From NCBI GenBank assembly GCA_027886185.1, contig WOAB01000837.1:868001-932000 (forward strand): a stretch of DNA of 64,000 nt, given 5' to 3'. The stretch is from Rheum nobile. Its lineage: Eukaryota > Streptophyta > Magnoliopsida > Caryophyllales > Polygonaceae. How positions within the stretch are numbered: position 1 is the stretch's first letter; each line of letters starts with the position of its first letter. The notes beneath the pieces were generated by a model that saw only the letters and a program-made list of their open reading frames with translations, did not search any database and was not told where the DNA came from. This document shows, one piece after another, positions 1-9,820 of this stretch. The position numbers were made by a program, and so were the translations under genes.

Positions 1-600
1 AAGTCAACTATGATTTATGGGACAAATTAGATTTGACCCATTGCTATTATATATGAGTCCTATAAGGTCACACATATTAGAGTAATTGGGCTAGATCAAA
101 GCAATCCGAGACCCATGATGGGACTAGGGAATTTCGGCCATGTGTGTTAATTGGGAGAGTGGATTATTCATCACGTAATAATAAAGAGTTATCTAGTTAC
201 TTGATGATATAAGGAAATATATCATTAGGAAATATAAGATATTGTATCGACTATAAATATTCCTTTTTCCTTGTAACAAGGGATTATTCCATTATCTCAT
301 TTGTTGAGAAAAGCTCTCTCCCACAATTCACATCTAGGGCCGCTCGTGCATTGCAAGATAAAGACTTGGATTTTTCTCGTCCCGTTCTAGCAAACAAAGG
401 CAAGGCGATCTAGTACCGTGCTCGTGTGGACCAAGTAGAGGAGTCACACTTGAGGCTCTATTCTCCAGGATGATCCCAGAAACATGTTTTGCATTAAAAG
501 GTATGTTACTCTTTCATATGTGATTCATGTCAAGTTTATGCATGAGATCCTAAGTTAGATGTTAGAAAATTATTTTCTGAAATTCCACTTCAAGCATCTA
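1..600 (+). repeat. LTR-like remnant (Copia style)
   Basis: No coding frame. A TATA-like CTATAAATATTCC near 250-262, followed by a stretch that resembles a transcribed LTR leader, makes a solo or partial LTR the likeliest reading. No second copy is in the window, so the ends cannot be fixed. The stretch from about 600 to 912 holds nothing I can name. Confidence 0.3.
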
Positions 601-912
601 AATCCCTACACAAGATCCCAGCATAGCCACAGACTTCCAACACCTCATATTTTGACATTAGCAATTAGCCAACTATTCTATCACTTATCCTATTAAACAT
701 CATATTTATAGTACCAAAAAACATCATTATTTATTTAAAGGTATCGTAGTTAATGAGTGTAACATATATGTGTGATACAAATACATCGTTCAAACCAATT
801 TAATGGTCTCGAAAGATGCAGTTTGTTGAACTCAGTCCTTAGAAAAGTGAAGAGCTTATGTGTTCTAGGTATTCAAATGAGCCTAAAGAATAAGGCATTA
901 GAAAAACGTTGT

Positions 913-2033
913 CTCTATATGCACATGAAAAATTGCCTATATGCACACGAAATGGTGCGCTTAACTTAGCAGTGCAAATCTGTGCGCATAACTTAGCAGT
1001 ACAAGGGGCAAAATCGGGAAACAATGAAAATAGTCCAGCTCAAGCTGTGCGTTAAAGTTAAATGCACAAGCTATGCGTTTAATTTTAACGCACAAAAAAA
1101 AATTGCGTTAACATTAGCAGTACAACTATATAATATAACCAAATTCGATATAACTATAAGAATATAACCAATTTGGTTATATCTCATAGTTATATTCTAT
1201 AGTTATATACTATGGTTATATCATATATTATATTTTATAGTTATATACTATATATGGTTATATCCTATAGTTATATACTATGGTTACATCTAATTTGGTT
1301 ATATCATATCGTTATATACTATGGTTATATCCTATATTATATTCTATAGTTATATACTATGGTTATATCATATAGTATATATACTATGGTTATATCATAT
1401 AGTTATATACTATGGTTATAACCATAGTATATAACTATAAAATATAATATATGATATAACCAAATTGGATATAACTATAAGGATATAACCAAATTCGATA
1501 TAACTATAAGGATATATATAACCAAATTGGATATAACTATAAGATATAATCATAGTATATCTTATGGTTATACTATCGACCCGCAACGACCCGACCCACA
1601 ATCGACCCGCAAATTTTGACCCGCAATCGACCCGACCCGTAAATGACCCGACCCGATACGCTTAAACCCGAACCCGACCCGTTTGACACCTCTAGATATA
1701 ACCATAGTATATAACTATAGAATATAACCATAAGATATAACCAAATTGGTCATATCCTTATAGTTATATGCAATTTGATTATATCATAAAGTTGTATTGC
1801 TAATGTTAACGCAATTTTTTTTTCATGTGCGTTAACATTAGCAGTACACTTTTTTTTTCTTTTTTTTTGTACGTTAGCTATGCGTTTAACTTTAACGCAC
1901 ATCTTGGTCTGGACTTTTTTCATTTTTTTCCCGATTTTGCCCCTGTACTGCTAAGTTATGCACACAGATTTGTACTGCTAAGTTAAGCGCATCATTTTGT
2001 GTGCATATAGGCAATTTTTTGTGTGCATATAGG
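913..2033. mobile_element. Fold-back DNA element with long terminal inverted repeats
   Basis: The first roughly 220 bases (from 914) reappear as reverse complement in 1793-2033. Shared landmarks are TATATGCACA, CTTAACTTAGCAGT, GGGGCAAAATCGGGAAA and GTGCGTTAAAGTTAAA. Each arm begins with a doubled CTATATGCACAY-AAAAATTGC unit. The core (1137-1792) is built of short repeats such as TATAGTTATATACTATGG and is itself partly palindromic around 1418. No transposase is present. Long inverted repeats and an AT-rich core suggest a non-autonomous Mutator-like or fold-back element. I could not find a clean target-site duplication, so the family is open. Confidence 0.6.
1578..1692. repeat. GACCC-rich short tandem repeat inside the fold-back element
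   Basis: Repeated CGACCC and CGACCCGACCC units ending in GTTTGACACCTCT. The composition breaks sharply from the AT-rich core on both sides. It looks like a separate small insertion or a fragment of a hAT-type MITE with GGGTC-rich ends. A related motif set appears at 13150-13750. Confidence 0.5.
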
Positions 2034-2466
2034 TTTTCCGAAAGTATAAGGAACGTAACCCATAAACAACTATACATTAGGATGTTTATACTATATGAGA
2101 TCCAAATAATTAACGCACATTGCTTAATTTTATGTGAAACAATGCAACAACTGGCTCATAATTCCAAAAACACCAGCAAATTGTCACTGAATTCAACATT
2201 TACAATTCCAACATATACAATTGTCACTGAATCCCAAAAACACCAGCAACAACTGGCTCAAAATGGAATTCATCCACATTTACAATTCCAACATTCAACT
2301 TCTCATATGCTAATGCATATTCAACGAAGAACAAATGAAGGTGAGAGCACACTGCCAATGCATATTTAGCTCCTCTATACTGTGTTTTAAAAGTTTGAGT
2401 ATGAAAAGTATAGATGTATGAAATTTTGGCATCTTGTAATGGTGCAAACAACATATAGAAATGCAA
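2034..2466. other. Non-coding stretch with scrambled short direct repeats, partly MTA intron
   Basis: The part next to 2466 lies just downstream (minus strand) of an intact splice donor of the MTA fragment and is therefore probably its old intron. Between 2147 and 2293 several short segments occur twice in a different order: CCAAAAACACCAGCAA, TTGTCACTGAAT and ACATTTACAATTCCAACA. No gene is visible. Confidence 0.4.
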
Positions 2467-2717
2467 TTACCATTCACGTCCCAACTCCATTGCACGTCCA
2501 GTGACCCAAAGGAATATTAAACCATCTGTCTGTAGAGCAGGAACATTAAGTGTGTGCATCTCATCATCAGCCATTGTCCCGTAAGGCAGTTCCATATGTA
2601 TATCCCATGGTGAATCAATCACTATAACTCTAAATTGCCCCAAAATATCTATCCTGAAGTTACGAGATATCATAGTTGATCCATTGTGACTCACTAAATT
2701 CAGCTTTAGAACAATAT
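2467..2717 (-). pseudogene. MTA: Fragment of m6A mRNA methyltransferase (MTA / METTL3-type), broken
   Basis: MTA is the catalytic subunit of the plant mRNA adenosine-N6 methyltransferase writer complex in the nucleus. Read on the minus strand, the frame shows family landmarks in order: QWINYDI, RIDILGQF, DSPWDIHMELPYGTM, ADDEM, LNVPALQTDGLIFLWVTG and RAMELGRE. This is one exon covering the start of the MT-A70 domain. Three defects are visible. One extra T after the GATATC codons shifts the frame. The catalytic DPPW motif reads DSPW. The upstream side is cut at 2717 by a Copia LTR. The downstream side ends in an intact GT splice donor (GAATG|GTAATT), so the copy came from genomic DNA, not from a spliced mRNA. 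Too short and too damaged to make an enzyme. The family assignment is strong; how it came to be here is unknown. Confidence 0.85.
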
Positions 2718-3180
2718 GTTGGTGATTTTTAGTGTCATCAAGAGACCATTCTCATATAGGGAACATTGCTATTTAGTGTGATTGGGATTCATACGACACT
2801 ATAGGATCTCACTTAGCTACATCACGGGTTTGGAGGTGTGGAGTACATACTTGTGTAAGCATACTTGAGATCTAGAGGGAAACATTAAGGATATGTGACG
2901 TTACCCATAAGGGAACAGTGCATCAGAGAGGTTATTTTGTCTTTAAGACAGATCGGTGTTACTTAAGGTGGAACGAGAGGTCGTTCCTTGGAGGGATCAG
3001 TCGTTCCCTAGGTGGGAATGTCAAGTTCCCTGAGGCATGGTTAAAGTTTCAACACATGATTAATGTGTTGTAACCACCTTGATAACCGTCAGAATAAGTA
3101 CCTCTTAACTACCTTAAATCAGTTGATAACTGATAGAAGTAGTTGGATATCCTTGGAAACGGTTGTGGCAGTTGGAACGG
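2718..3180 (+). repeat. Left LTR of the Copia element, truncated
   Basis: Matches 4599-5062 nearly base for base until GTTGGAAC, where the two diverge. It begins with TG and abuts the broken MTA exon. The end is missing, replaced by pol sequence. Confidence 0.7.
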
Positions 3181-3181
3181 A

Positions 3182-4096
3182 TCAAAAGCAAGTAGACCTT
3201 ACAAAGACATTTTTGTCATCACAATTCTCCATGAAGGACATGGGGGAGGCCGATGTTATCCTAGGATTAGGATAAGGCGGGGAACGGAGGTCTTATCATT
3301 GTCAGAATCTCATTACATTGAGAAAGTATTGGAGGAATTCAATTGTGATATGTACATTCCTTTGAAAACTCCATATGATCCAAGTGTTCAATTGTTCCCT
3401 AATAAGGGAACATCAGTTATGCAACTTGAATACTCAAGGGTTATTAGGTGCTTGATGTATGCCATGACAAGTACTAGGTCGGATCTTGCTTTTGCAGTAG
3501 GGAAGCTTAGTCGCTACACTAGTAATCATATTGCATATCATTGGCAATTGGTTCGACGGGTACTTCAGTATCATAAGGGAACAATGGACTTATATCTTAC
3601 TTATATTGGATCACCCCTGGTGTTAGAGGGATATTCAGATGCAAGTTGGATCACAAATTAAGAGGATCAGTCTTCAACTAGTGGATGGGTGTTCCTTGTT
3701 GGTGGGGGTGCCATTTCATGGGCTACTAAGAAATAAACTTGCATCACGAGTTCCACCATGGAATTGGAGTTTGTTGCCTTAGCCGCTGCTGGGAAAGAAG
3801 CGGAATGGCTAAGGAACCCGATTTATGAAATTCCATTGTAGGAAAATCCAATTTCACCTATATCAATCCATTGTGATAGCGCTACAACTTTGGCTAAAGC
3901 ATATAGCCATGTATACAATGGGAAATCACACCACTTGGGTGTGAGACATAGTACGATAAGAGAGTTCATTACGCATGGGGTGATTTCGGTGGATTTTGTT
4001 AGATCACAACAAAACTTGGCTGATCACTTGACGAAGGGGTTGGCTAGGGACTTGGTTTCCAAGTCGGATAAGGGGATGGGATTAAGACCTATATAA
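3182..4096 (+). pseudogene. Copia pol remnant: end of reverse transcriptase and RNase H
   Basis: Copia pol copies element RNA into DNA. In order along the plus strand: the QFSMKDMGEADVILG end of the RT fold, LMYAMTSTRSDLAFAVG, the RNase H start EGYSDASW, STSGWVF, ELEFVALAAAGKEAEW, HCDSATTLAKA, KSHHLGVRH and LADHLTKGLARD. These are standard Copia landmarks. Breaks: a frame change near 3275 and in-frame stops after ITN (3659), in the ATKK region (about 3734) and before ENP (about 3839). Everything upstream of the late RT is deleted. Non-functional. Confidence 0.9.
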
Positions 4097-4598
4097 GCTT
4101 CCTAGCGTGGGATACCCAATTCCTTTCCAATTAATATTGGAAATGAATTCAATGTGGAAAGCCTACACCTAGAAACTGAAGAGCATAAAGGAATAGTCCT
4201 CAGGTATGTGCTCTGTTCCTAGATGTATAGAAGTTGAAAACAATTTGTTAATAGTTCCTTTGAAAAAGTCCAGATTATAGGTGCACGATTGAGGACACGT
4301 TCTTTATAAGGATCTACCTATATGGGTGTGAAGTTTGGCCACTTCATGAAGTTTGGGTTGACTTCAAAAACACTCAAGAATGGATAAAGACTCAAGTCCA
4401 TTAAGAGAGTCAAGTTAGACTAGGAAATTGTATAGTAATTCATGTGTGTGTTATCTTCATGCATCCAAAGAGGTTGATTGGTTTAAACCTTAGGACACCA
4501 TGATTCCCGAGTGTTTGAAATATATAATTACACTAAGACATAAATTCAATCGTTTCGATATTTGTGTTTATGCATGAGTTTGGGATGAAAACTTGCTT

Positions 4599-5205
4599 GT
4601 TAGTGATTTTTAGTGTCATCAAGAGACCGTTGCCATATAGGGAACGATGCCATTTAGTGTGATCGAGATTCATACGACACTATAAGATTTCACTTAGCTA
4701 CCTCACAGGTTTGGAGGTGTGGAGTACACACTCGTGTAAGCATACATGAGATCTAGAGAGAAACATTAACGATATGTGACATTATCCATATGGGAACAGT
4801 GCATCAGAGAAGTTATTTGTTTCTTTAAGACAGATCAGCGTTACTTAAGGTTGAACGAGAGGTGGTTCCCTGGAGGGATCAACCATTCCCTAGGTGAGAA
4901 CGTCAAGTTTCCTGAGGTATGGTTAAAGTTTCAACACATGATTAATGTGTTATAACCGTCTTGATAACTGTCGGAATAACTACCTCTTAACTACCTTAAA
5001 TCAATTGATAACTGATAGAAGTAGTTGGATATCCTTGGAAATGGTTGTGGAAGTTGGAACAGTTGGTAACCGCTAATAACCGCTTGTAAGGATATCCAAC
5101 TAATACTATCAGATATCAGCTGATTTAAGGTAGTTAAGAAGTAGTTATTCTGCTCGTTAAGGCTTTAGTGGTCTTGATAGAGGTAGAGCTGTTGGGTCAA
5201 TCTCA
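4599..5205 (+). repeat. Right LTR of the Copia element
   Basis: Begins TGTTAGTGATTTTTAG and repeats the left LTR through about 5062, then continues without a partner. The last part contains a fold-back pair (see 4975-5152). The right limit is inferred from a CA end followed by a near-match to the left flank. Confidence 0.55.
4975..5152. repeat. Imperfect inverted repeat in the Copia right LTR
   Basis: About 60 bases ending TAGTTGGATATCC (4975-5035) return as reverse complement at 5090-5152 (GGATATCCAACTA ... TTAAGGTAGTTAAGAAGTAGTTATTC), with a loop of roughly 55 bases. RNA from this LTR could fold into a long hairpin. Confidence 0.6.
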
Positions 5206-5914
5206 CAATGAACATATTTGCATGTCTGTAAACATGGTCAAAGAGGTTAACACACAAGACATGACGCATTAATATATGAAGATCATGGGCTTGAAGACTA
5301 ACCATAGTATTTAAGACATAAGAAACTAACCAAATGAAACTCTTCTCCTCTCAACTGGGAAAAGACAAAAAAAAAAGATACCTTCATATGACAAGTATCA
5401 AGAAAAGAGCAATCACCCAAATTGATATGAGTGTGAGGAGCAATAATGTGCCTAAAATGAACCTGATCACATTACAGGAACAAACCAAGTCATTCTATAC
5501 AAAATTAGTCATATTAAAGATGTAACATGCTGAAAGATAAAGCATAAATAATATGCACAAGAAGATGCCTCTTTCATTTTCTTTACCTCTCAAGACGTAC
5601 ATTAACACAAAAAAACATATAATAACTTTAAGTACAAACAACTACAAGCATACACAGGTTCACATAACCATGAGTGATATATCTGAGCACCTTAGGTGCT
5701 CAGATTCATCCTTAACTGAGTAGTTGGAACTACCGATTCTTGATGTATTTCCTTTGTGAGATTAACCACGAACTGATACTTGCCTTCTCACAAGCAATGT
5801 AGGATCCAACTGTTTGTCTACAGTCCTCCTTTGAACAGTACTCCTTCAGTTGTGATCCTCCTTTGGTCTTGAACTGCTAGAAACAAAGGAACATAAAAAC
5901 CACCAACTCTATGC
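5206..5914. other. No recognisable gene
   Basis: Short frames only. A small palindrome TGAGCACCTTAGGTGCTCA sits at 5684-5702. Nothing else stands out. Confidence 0.5.
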
Positions 5915-6690
5915 TGATGACTCATGGCCTGCGTTTACTTGAAGGGACTTGGAGATGTTGATTCGAGGGCTCATGTAGGTCAAGAGGACCATGACTTGGT
6001 TGGAAGCCACCTTAGCCACATCTTGGCCCACTCACATGCAAGGGATGTTGCATGCTTATCCATAGTTTCTATTTTAAAGACTTTCTATTAGTAGCAGTCT
6101 GTGAGACTGAAAGTTTCTGTTTTGCTATTTTTGGTATTTCCTAGCTACGCTATATTTAGTATTTCCTTTAATCTATTTTGAGACATAGGACTAGTTTAGG
6201 AAAGATAGGGCTGGCCCTATAGGGGCGTGTCATCTCTTGCTTTTCTATCTTGTGTTTTCCAATTTAAACTCTTGTTTTATCTTAAAGAAAGATAGATTGA
6301 ACTTGAGAGTAACTTGGCTAAGTTACTTTCAATATTGTTCAGTCCAAAGCTTCATCTTTTTCCAGAGATTAATCATTCAAACAAAATCAAGTTCGTGTTC
6401 ATCAATCAATCAATTCGGATCCACAACAATCACACAGATTTCCCGTTTTCAGCACTGCACGCTGAATTTGAGCATTGGTCATTCTGGAGTTCTACTTGTC
6501 CAATTGACGTGAAATTTGGAGGAGTTCTTGTTGACTTCCTGTTTTTTAATCAGATATTGGAATCACTAGATTCGGAGTTACGGATAAAAAGTTATACTTC
6601 ACCAAAGACGGGATGCCCAACCGAGATCTCTTACGCGCCAAGGTGAGTTCTTTCCATCCAAGAACGTGGCAACCAAAAGATTTCACATCA
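5915..6690 (+). repeat. 5' LTR of the 5.9 kb element
   Basis: 776 bases, TG...CA. The first part matches 9260-9536 with scattered differences, including TTGATTCGAGGGCTCAT and TTTCTATTAGTAG. The region after 6222 has no partner because the right LTR is cut short. Confidence 0.85.
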
Positions 6691-6692
6691 AG

Positions 6693-6703
6693 TGGTATCA
6701 GAT
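6693..6703 (+). promoter_or_regulatory. Primer binding site (initiator Met tRNA)
   Basis: TGGTATCAGAT lies two bases after the LTR end. TGGTATCAGAGC is the usual plant primer site complementary to the 3' end of initiator methionine tRNA. Confidence 0.8.
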
Positions 6704-7897
6704 TTCTAGGTTGAGGTAATTATTTCTTGTTTATGATCTTTCAATTCTTCAAATATTTCGGCGTTAACCCCTCTTTTTGACCGATCAACCATCAACTGCA
6801 TCAAGATCTTGATTTTCTCGATCTTTCCTTGTGTTTCTTGCACCGATCCCACCACCATTAGCCCACCCCCTAGACCAACTTGTTCCCACCACCACCACAC
6901 CATTCCGCCACACCATCGCCGCAACACAACCGCTAGGACAGCCTTGCCGCGCCAAACCCTAACTTGTTGTCGTGCCTTAGAATTGGCCTTAGGTTGTCTT
7001 GCCTCCCAAGCCGTCACCTTTAGAAGTTAGTTGGGATTTTGTTGCTTTGTTTTTCTTGTTTAACAATCAAGTTGTTGCCTTGCATGATCTTTCTTGCTTT
7101 AGTTCAATTCTTGCATGCTAAGTTTTGAATTTCTTGTTCTTGATCTTTCTTGCATAACAAATACGTGTTTTCAACCCTATTTATTTCTTCTCTTTGCAGT
7201 CGTGCAACTTTCTTGTTATTTGCTTGTTAGTTACTCTTAGATTCACCAATTTGTAGCTTAAAGTAAAAATAAATTAGATTGCATGCTTGATCACCTTCTT
7301 GTACAACAATCAACAAAAAGACAATAGCACGATCTATCAAGAACACTGCCAAAGGCCAAGAAACATTCAAGAAAAGACTTCCTTACACAAATTTATCTAG
7401 GGTGATTGAGTACTTTCTTGCAAATATCTTGTCCATTGATTGTGTGAATTGCAAGCAAGGTAAATACTTGAACTTGTACACCAAACCTTTCTTGCTCTAG
7501 CCGTGCATATATGGTTTCTAGATTCAAGATTTGATTCCTTATTGCACATTGATTCCCTATGTGATTGCTTGATGATTAAGTCATGTTTTCTCTCTCAGAT
7601 AGCCTTGCATGTAGGTTGTTTTGCCTGATTGTTCTTGATTAGGGTAATTCTTTCCTTGTTTACAGAGTTGCCCTTTAGTAGGGAGTTCTTGCATGGCTCT
7701 TCTTGGTTTTTGACGTTGATTTCCTAGCATTAATTTCATTACTATGTTAGCTTTCCTTATTACCATTTCATTCCTTGATAATCCTACCTCACCCTAGCTG
7801 GAATTTTTGGGGTGTTGAATTAGCTAACAAGGACCTTGTTGATACTTGAAGCTATCTGTTCGTAGTTCTTTGCTTTCCCTAGTTATAGCAGACGCCA

Positions 7898-9245
7898 TGG
7901 ACCGCACCCGACGAAACTTGGACGATTAAATGAGATGATGACCTTCCTACTTGACTATGTCGAGAGACATCCTCGTACTCAGGATTCCACATATAAGGAG
8001 GTTCGAAGACATACTACTCGGTCTTCAAATGTCCCAACAAGGTACAACTCTAACCCTTCTTTTCATGGTTCTTACAAATATTCTTCTAACCTTTCCGTGC
8101 AGCCTAAGGGAGTCTATGACTCACCTAAGTATTCTATTCGCACATCCAACATCAGAGAAAAGGCGACTATGCATCCCCAGATTAGGACACATGACATTAC
8201 ATGTGTTATGTGTGAAGGGTGAGGCCACTTGGCTAACATCTTCCCTAATCGCAACTACATCCACGCAAGGGATGTCATCGTTGCTGTTGCTAGTGATGAC
8301 ATGGAGGCCTTGACTAGGCCTAGTGATAACCACACTCCCCCAGACGTGGTGACCAAAAAGGAGAAGCCTCTGGCTCATGATGTTGCAATATATGGAGGCC
8401 AAGAGGGACACCAATACAATGCTTGTTGTCGTCGAGGACGACCCACCTTTGGCCACACCACAAACACCAACTAAGGATGATGCTTTGGAGCCTACGGCGT
8501 TTCTTTTGGGCCCTCAAGAGGCTCAACATCAGACCACCTTGGTTCCTTTCCAAGGAAGTTGTAAGGACAACACTTCACCTAGCTACCCTCACCATGTGCC
8601 TCTCACAATCGAAGGGAGCAAATCATATCATTCACTTGTTATTCATACTTCTTTGCTCCATGGTTTTGCTATGTCTTCCTTGCACACTTACCCCATGAAT
8701 TGGGAACATAGTTTGCCTTTGTTGGGTTTTGTTGTGTGTAGGTCACTTCTTCAAGCGCCATGGCCTATACCGCTAGATTTGGCACCTACTGCACAACCAC
8801 TCTCACCTAAGGTGTTATTGCCCTTTCCTTAGGATGAGCACTTGGATGCTAAGGCCTCACCCACCTCAGTCCACCGCAACTTGTTGAGGCCTTGCTCACC
8901 TCCACTCACAGATCCTACTCTTCGGACATGGGCTAGGCCACTTGGCTTCGAGGAGGAGGACCATGGCTGCATATTGAAGCGTTGAAGGAGACCCCCGACC
9001 TTGGACACTACAACCTTGTGATGTGAGAATATGTTCCATCATTGCACCTTGAGGAGGCTAGCTATCACCCTCCTTGGAAACACAAGCTTGATCATGATGC
9101 ATCAAGTTCCTGGCGTGGAGTCAATAGAATTTGGGACTATGATTATCATCTCCATGTACCCAACGAGACTATGATTTCAACACTCATGGCTGCACTTTCA
9201 TCCTTCTTTCCTTCCTTACTTGTCGAATCGAGGACGATACGAAGC
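7898..9245 (+). pseudogene. Degenerate gag-like region
   Basis: From MDRTRRNLDD (ATG near 7898) the plus-strand frame breaks early, then resumes with a basic region and a damaged zinc knuckle (CVMCEG, stop, GHLANIFPNR) at about 8198-8245. A shifted frame 8377-8832 continues as a Pro/Thr-rich tail. Further on, HLEEASYHPPWKHKLDHD (9042 on) and LVESRTIRSQVG end just before the purine tract. The same end style (short basic motif, then purine tract and TGATG LTR) occurs in the elements at 40992 and 37494. Multiple stops make it non-functional. Confidence 0.6.
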
Positions 9246-9248
9246 CAA

Positions 9249-9259
9249 GTGGGGGAGAA
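9249..9259 (+). promoter_or_regulatory. Polypurine tract
   Basis: GTGGGGGAGAA immediately precedes the 3' LTR start TGATGACTC. This is the expected plus-strand DNA priming site. Confidence 0.8.
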
Positions 9260-9536
9260 TGATGACTCATGGCTTGCGTACACTTGGAGGGACTTAGAGA
9301 TGTTGATTCGAGGGCTCATAGAGGTCAAGAGGACCATGACTTGGTTGGACGAGCCACCATAGCCACATCTTGGCTCACTCAAATGCAAGGAATGTTGCAT
9401 GCTTATCCATATTTTCTATTTTGAAGACTTTCTATTAGTAGTAGTCTGTGAGACTGAAAGTTTCTATTTTGCTATTTTTAGTATTTCCTAGCTACGCTAT
9501 ATTTAGTATTTCCTTTAATCCATTTTTAGGCATAGG
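9260..9536 (+). repeat. 3' LTR of the 5.9 kb element, truncated
   Basis: Matches 5915-6192 closely, then stops at GGCATAGGG, where an unrelated hairpin begins. The remaining roughly 500 bases are missing. Confidence 0.8.
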
Positions 9537-9589
9537 GTGGATGACGTGGTAGATGATGTGCTACATCATCTGCCACGTCATCCACCCTT
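9537..9589. repeat. Near-perfect 25-bp-arm hairpin
   Basis: GGGTGGATGACGTGGTAGAT and onward pairs with its reverse complement up to CCACGTCATCCACCC. One mismatch and a 3-base loop (GCT). It sits exactly where the truncated 3' LTR breaks off. It could be the end of a DNA element or a two-ended remnant. No partner elsewhere in the window. Confidence 0.7.
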
Positions 9590-9820
9590 TAAAAAAATTA
9601 CAATAGTGAGTCCAGTTTAATTATATGTTAACTTTGTTTAGTTTAATAATTTTAATTTAAAATTCAAGCATGAAATTTGAATTAAAAAATTTATTTACTT
9701 GTTAATTATTTAGCATGATATATTTAATAGTATATCATTGAGATAGATATGGATTTGCTACATATATTTGAAGATCGGGGAAGTTGAAAGTTAAGTTGTT
9801 TTGATTCTTATTAAATATAA
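9590..9820. other. AT-rich, no gene seen
   Basis: Low-complexity AT-rich sequence between the hairpin and the Helitron-like start. No coding frame, no recognisable repeat. Confidence 0.5.

Larger units (their letters stand above)
2718..5205 (+). mobile_element. Internally deleted Ty1/Copia retrotransposon
   Basis: Two direct repeats, 2718-3180 and from 4599, both begin TGTTRGTGATTTTTAGTGTCATCAAGAGACC and share over 450 bases with scattered changes. The left copy jumps straight into reverse transcriptase/RNase H coding at about 3182, so most of the body (gag, protease, integrase, start of RT) and the tail of the left LTR were lost in one deletion. A right end at about 5205 (...TCTCA) followed by CAATG would pair with CAATA before 2718 as an imperfect 5-bp target duplication. 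That right end is tentative. Confidence 0.7.
5915..9536 (+). mobile_element. Non-autonomous LTR retrotransposon, right LTR truncated
   Basis: The 5' LTR (5915-6690) starts TGATGACTCATGG and ends TTCACATCA. It is followed by an initiator-Met primer site (TGGTATCAGAT). The 3' LTR starts at 9260 directly after the purine tract GTGGGGGAGAA. Only its first 277 bases remain; at 9537 a hairpin sequence takes over. The 2.6 kb interior has a degenerate gag-like region and no protease, RT, RNase H or integrase, so it must have depended on another element's enzymes. Confidence 0.85.
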
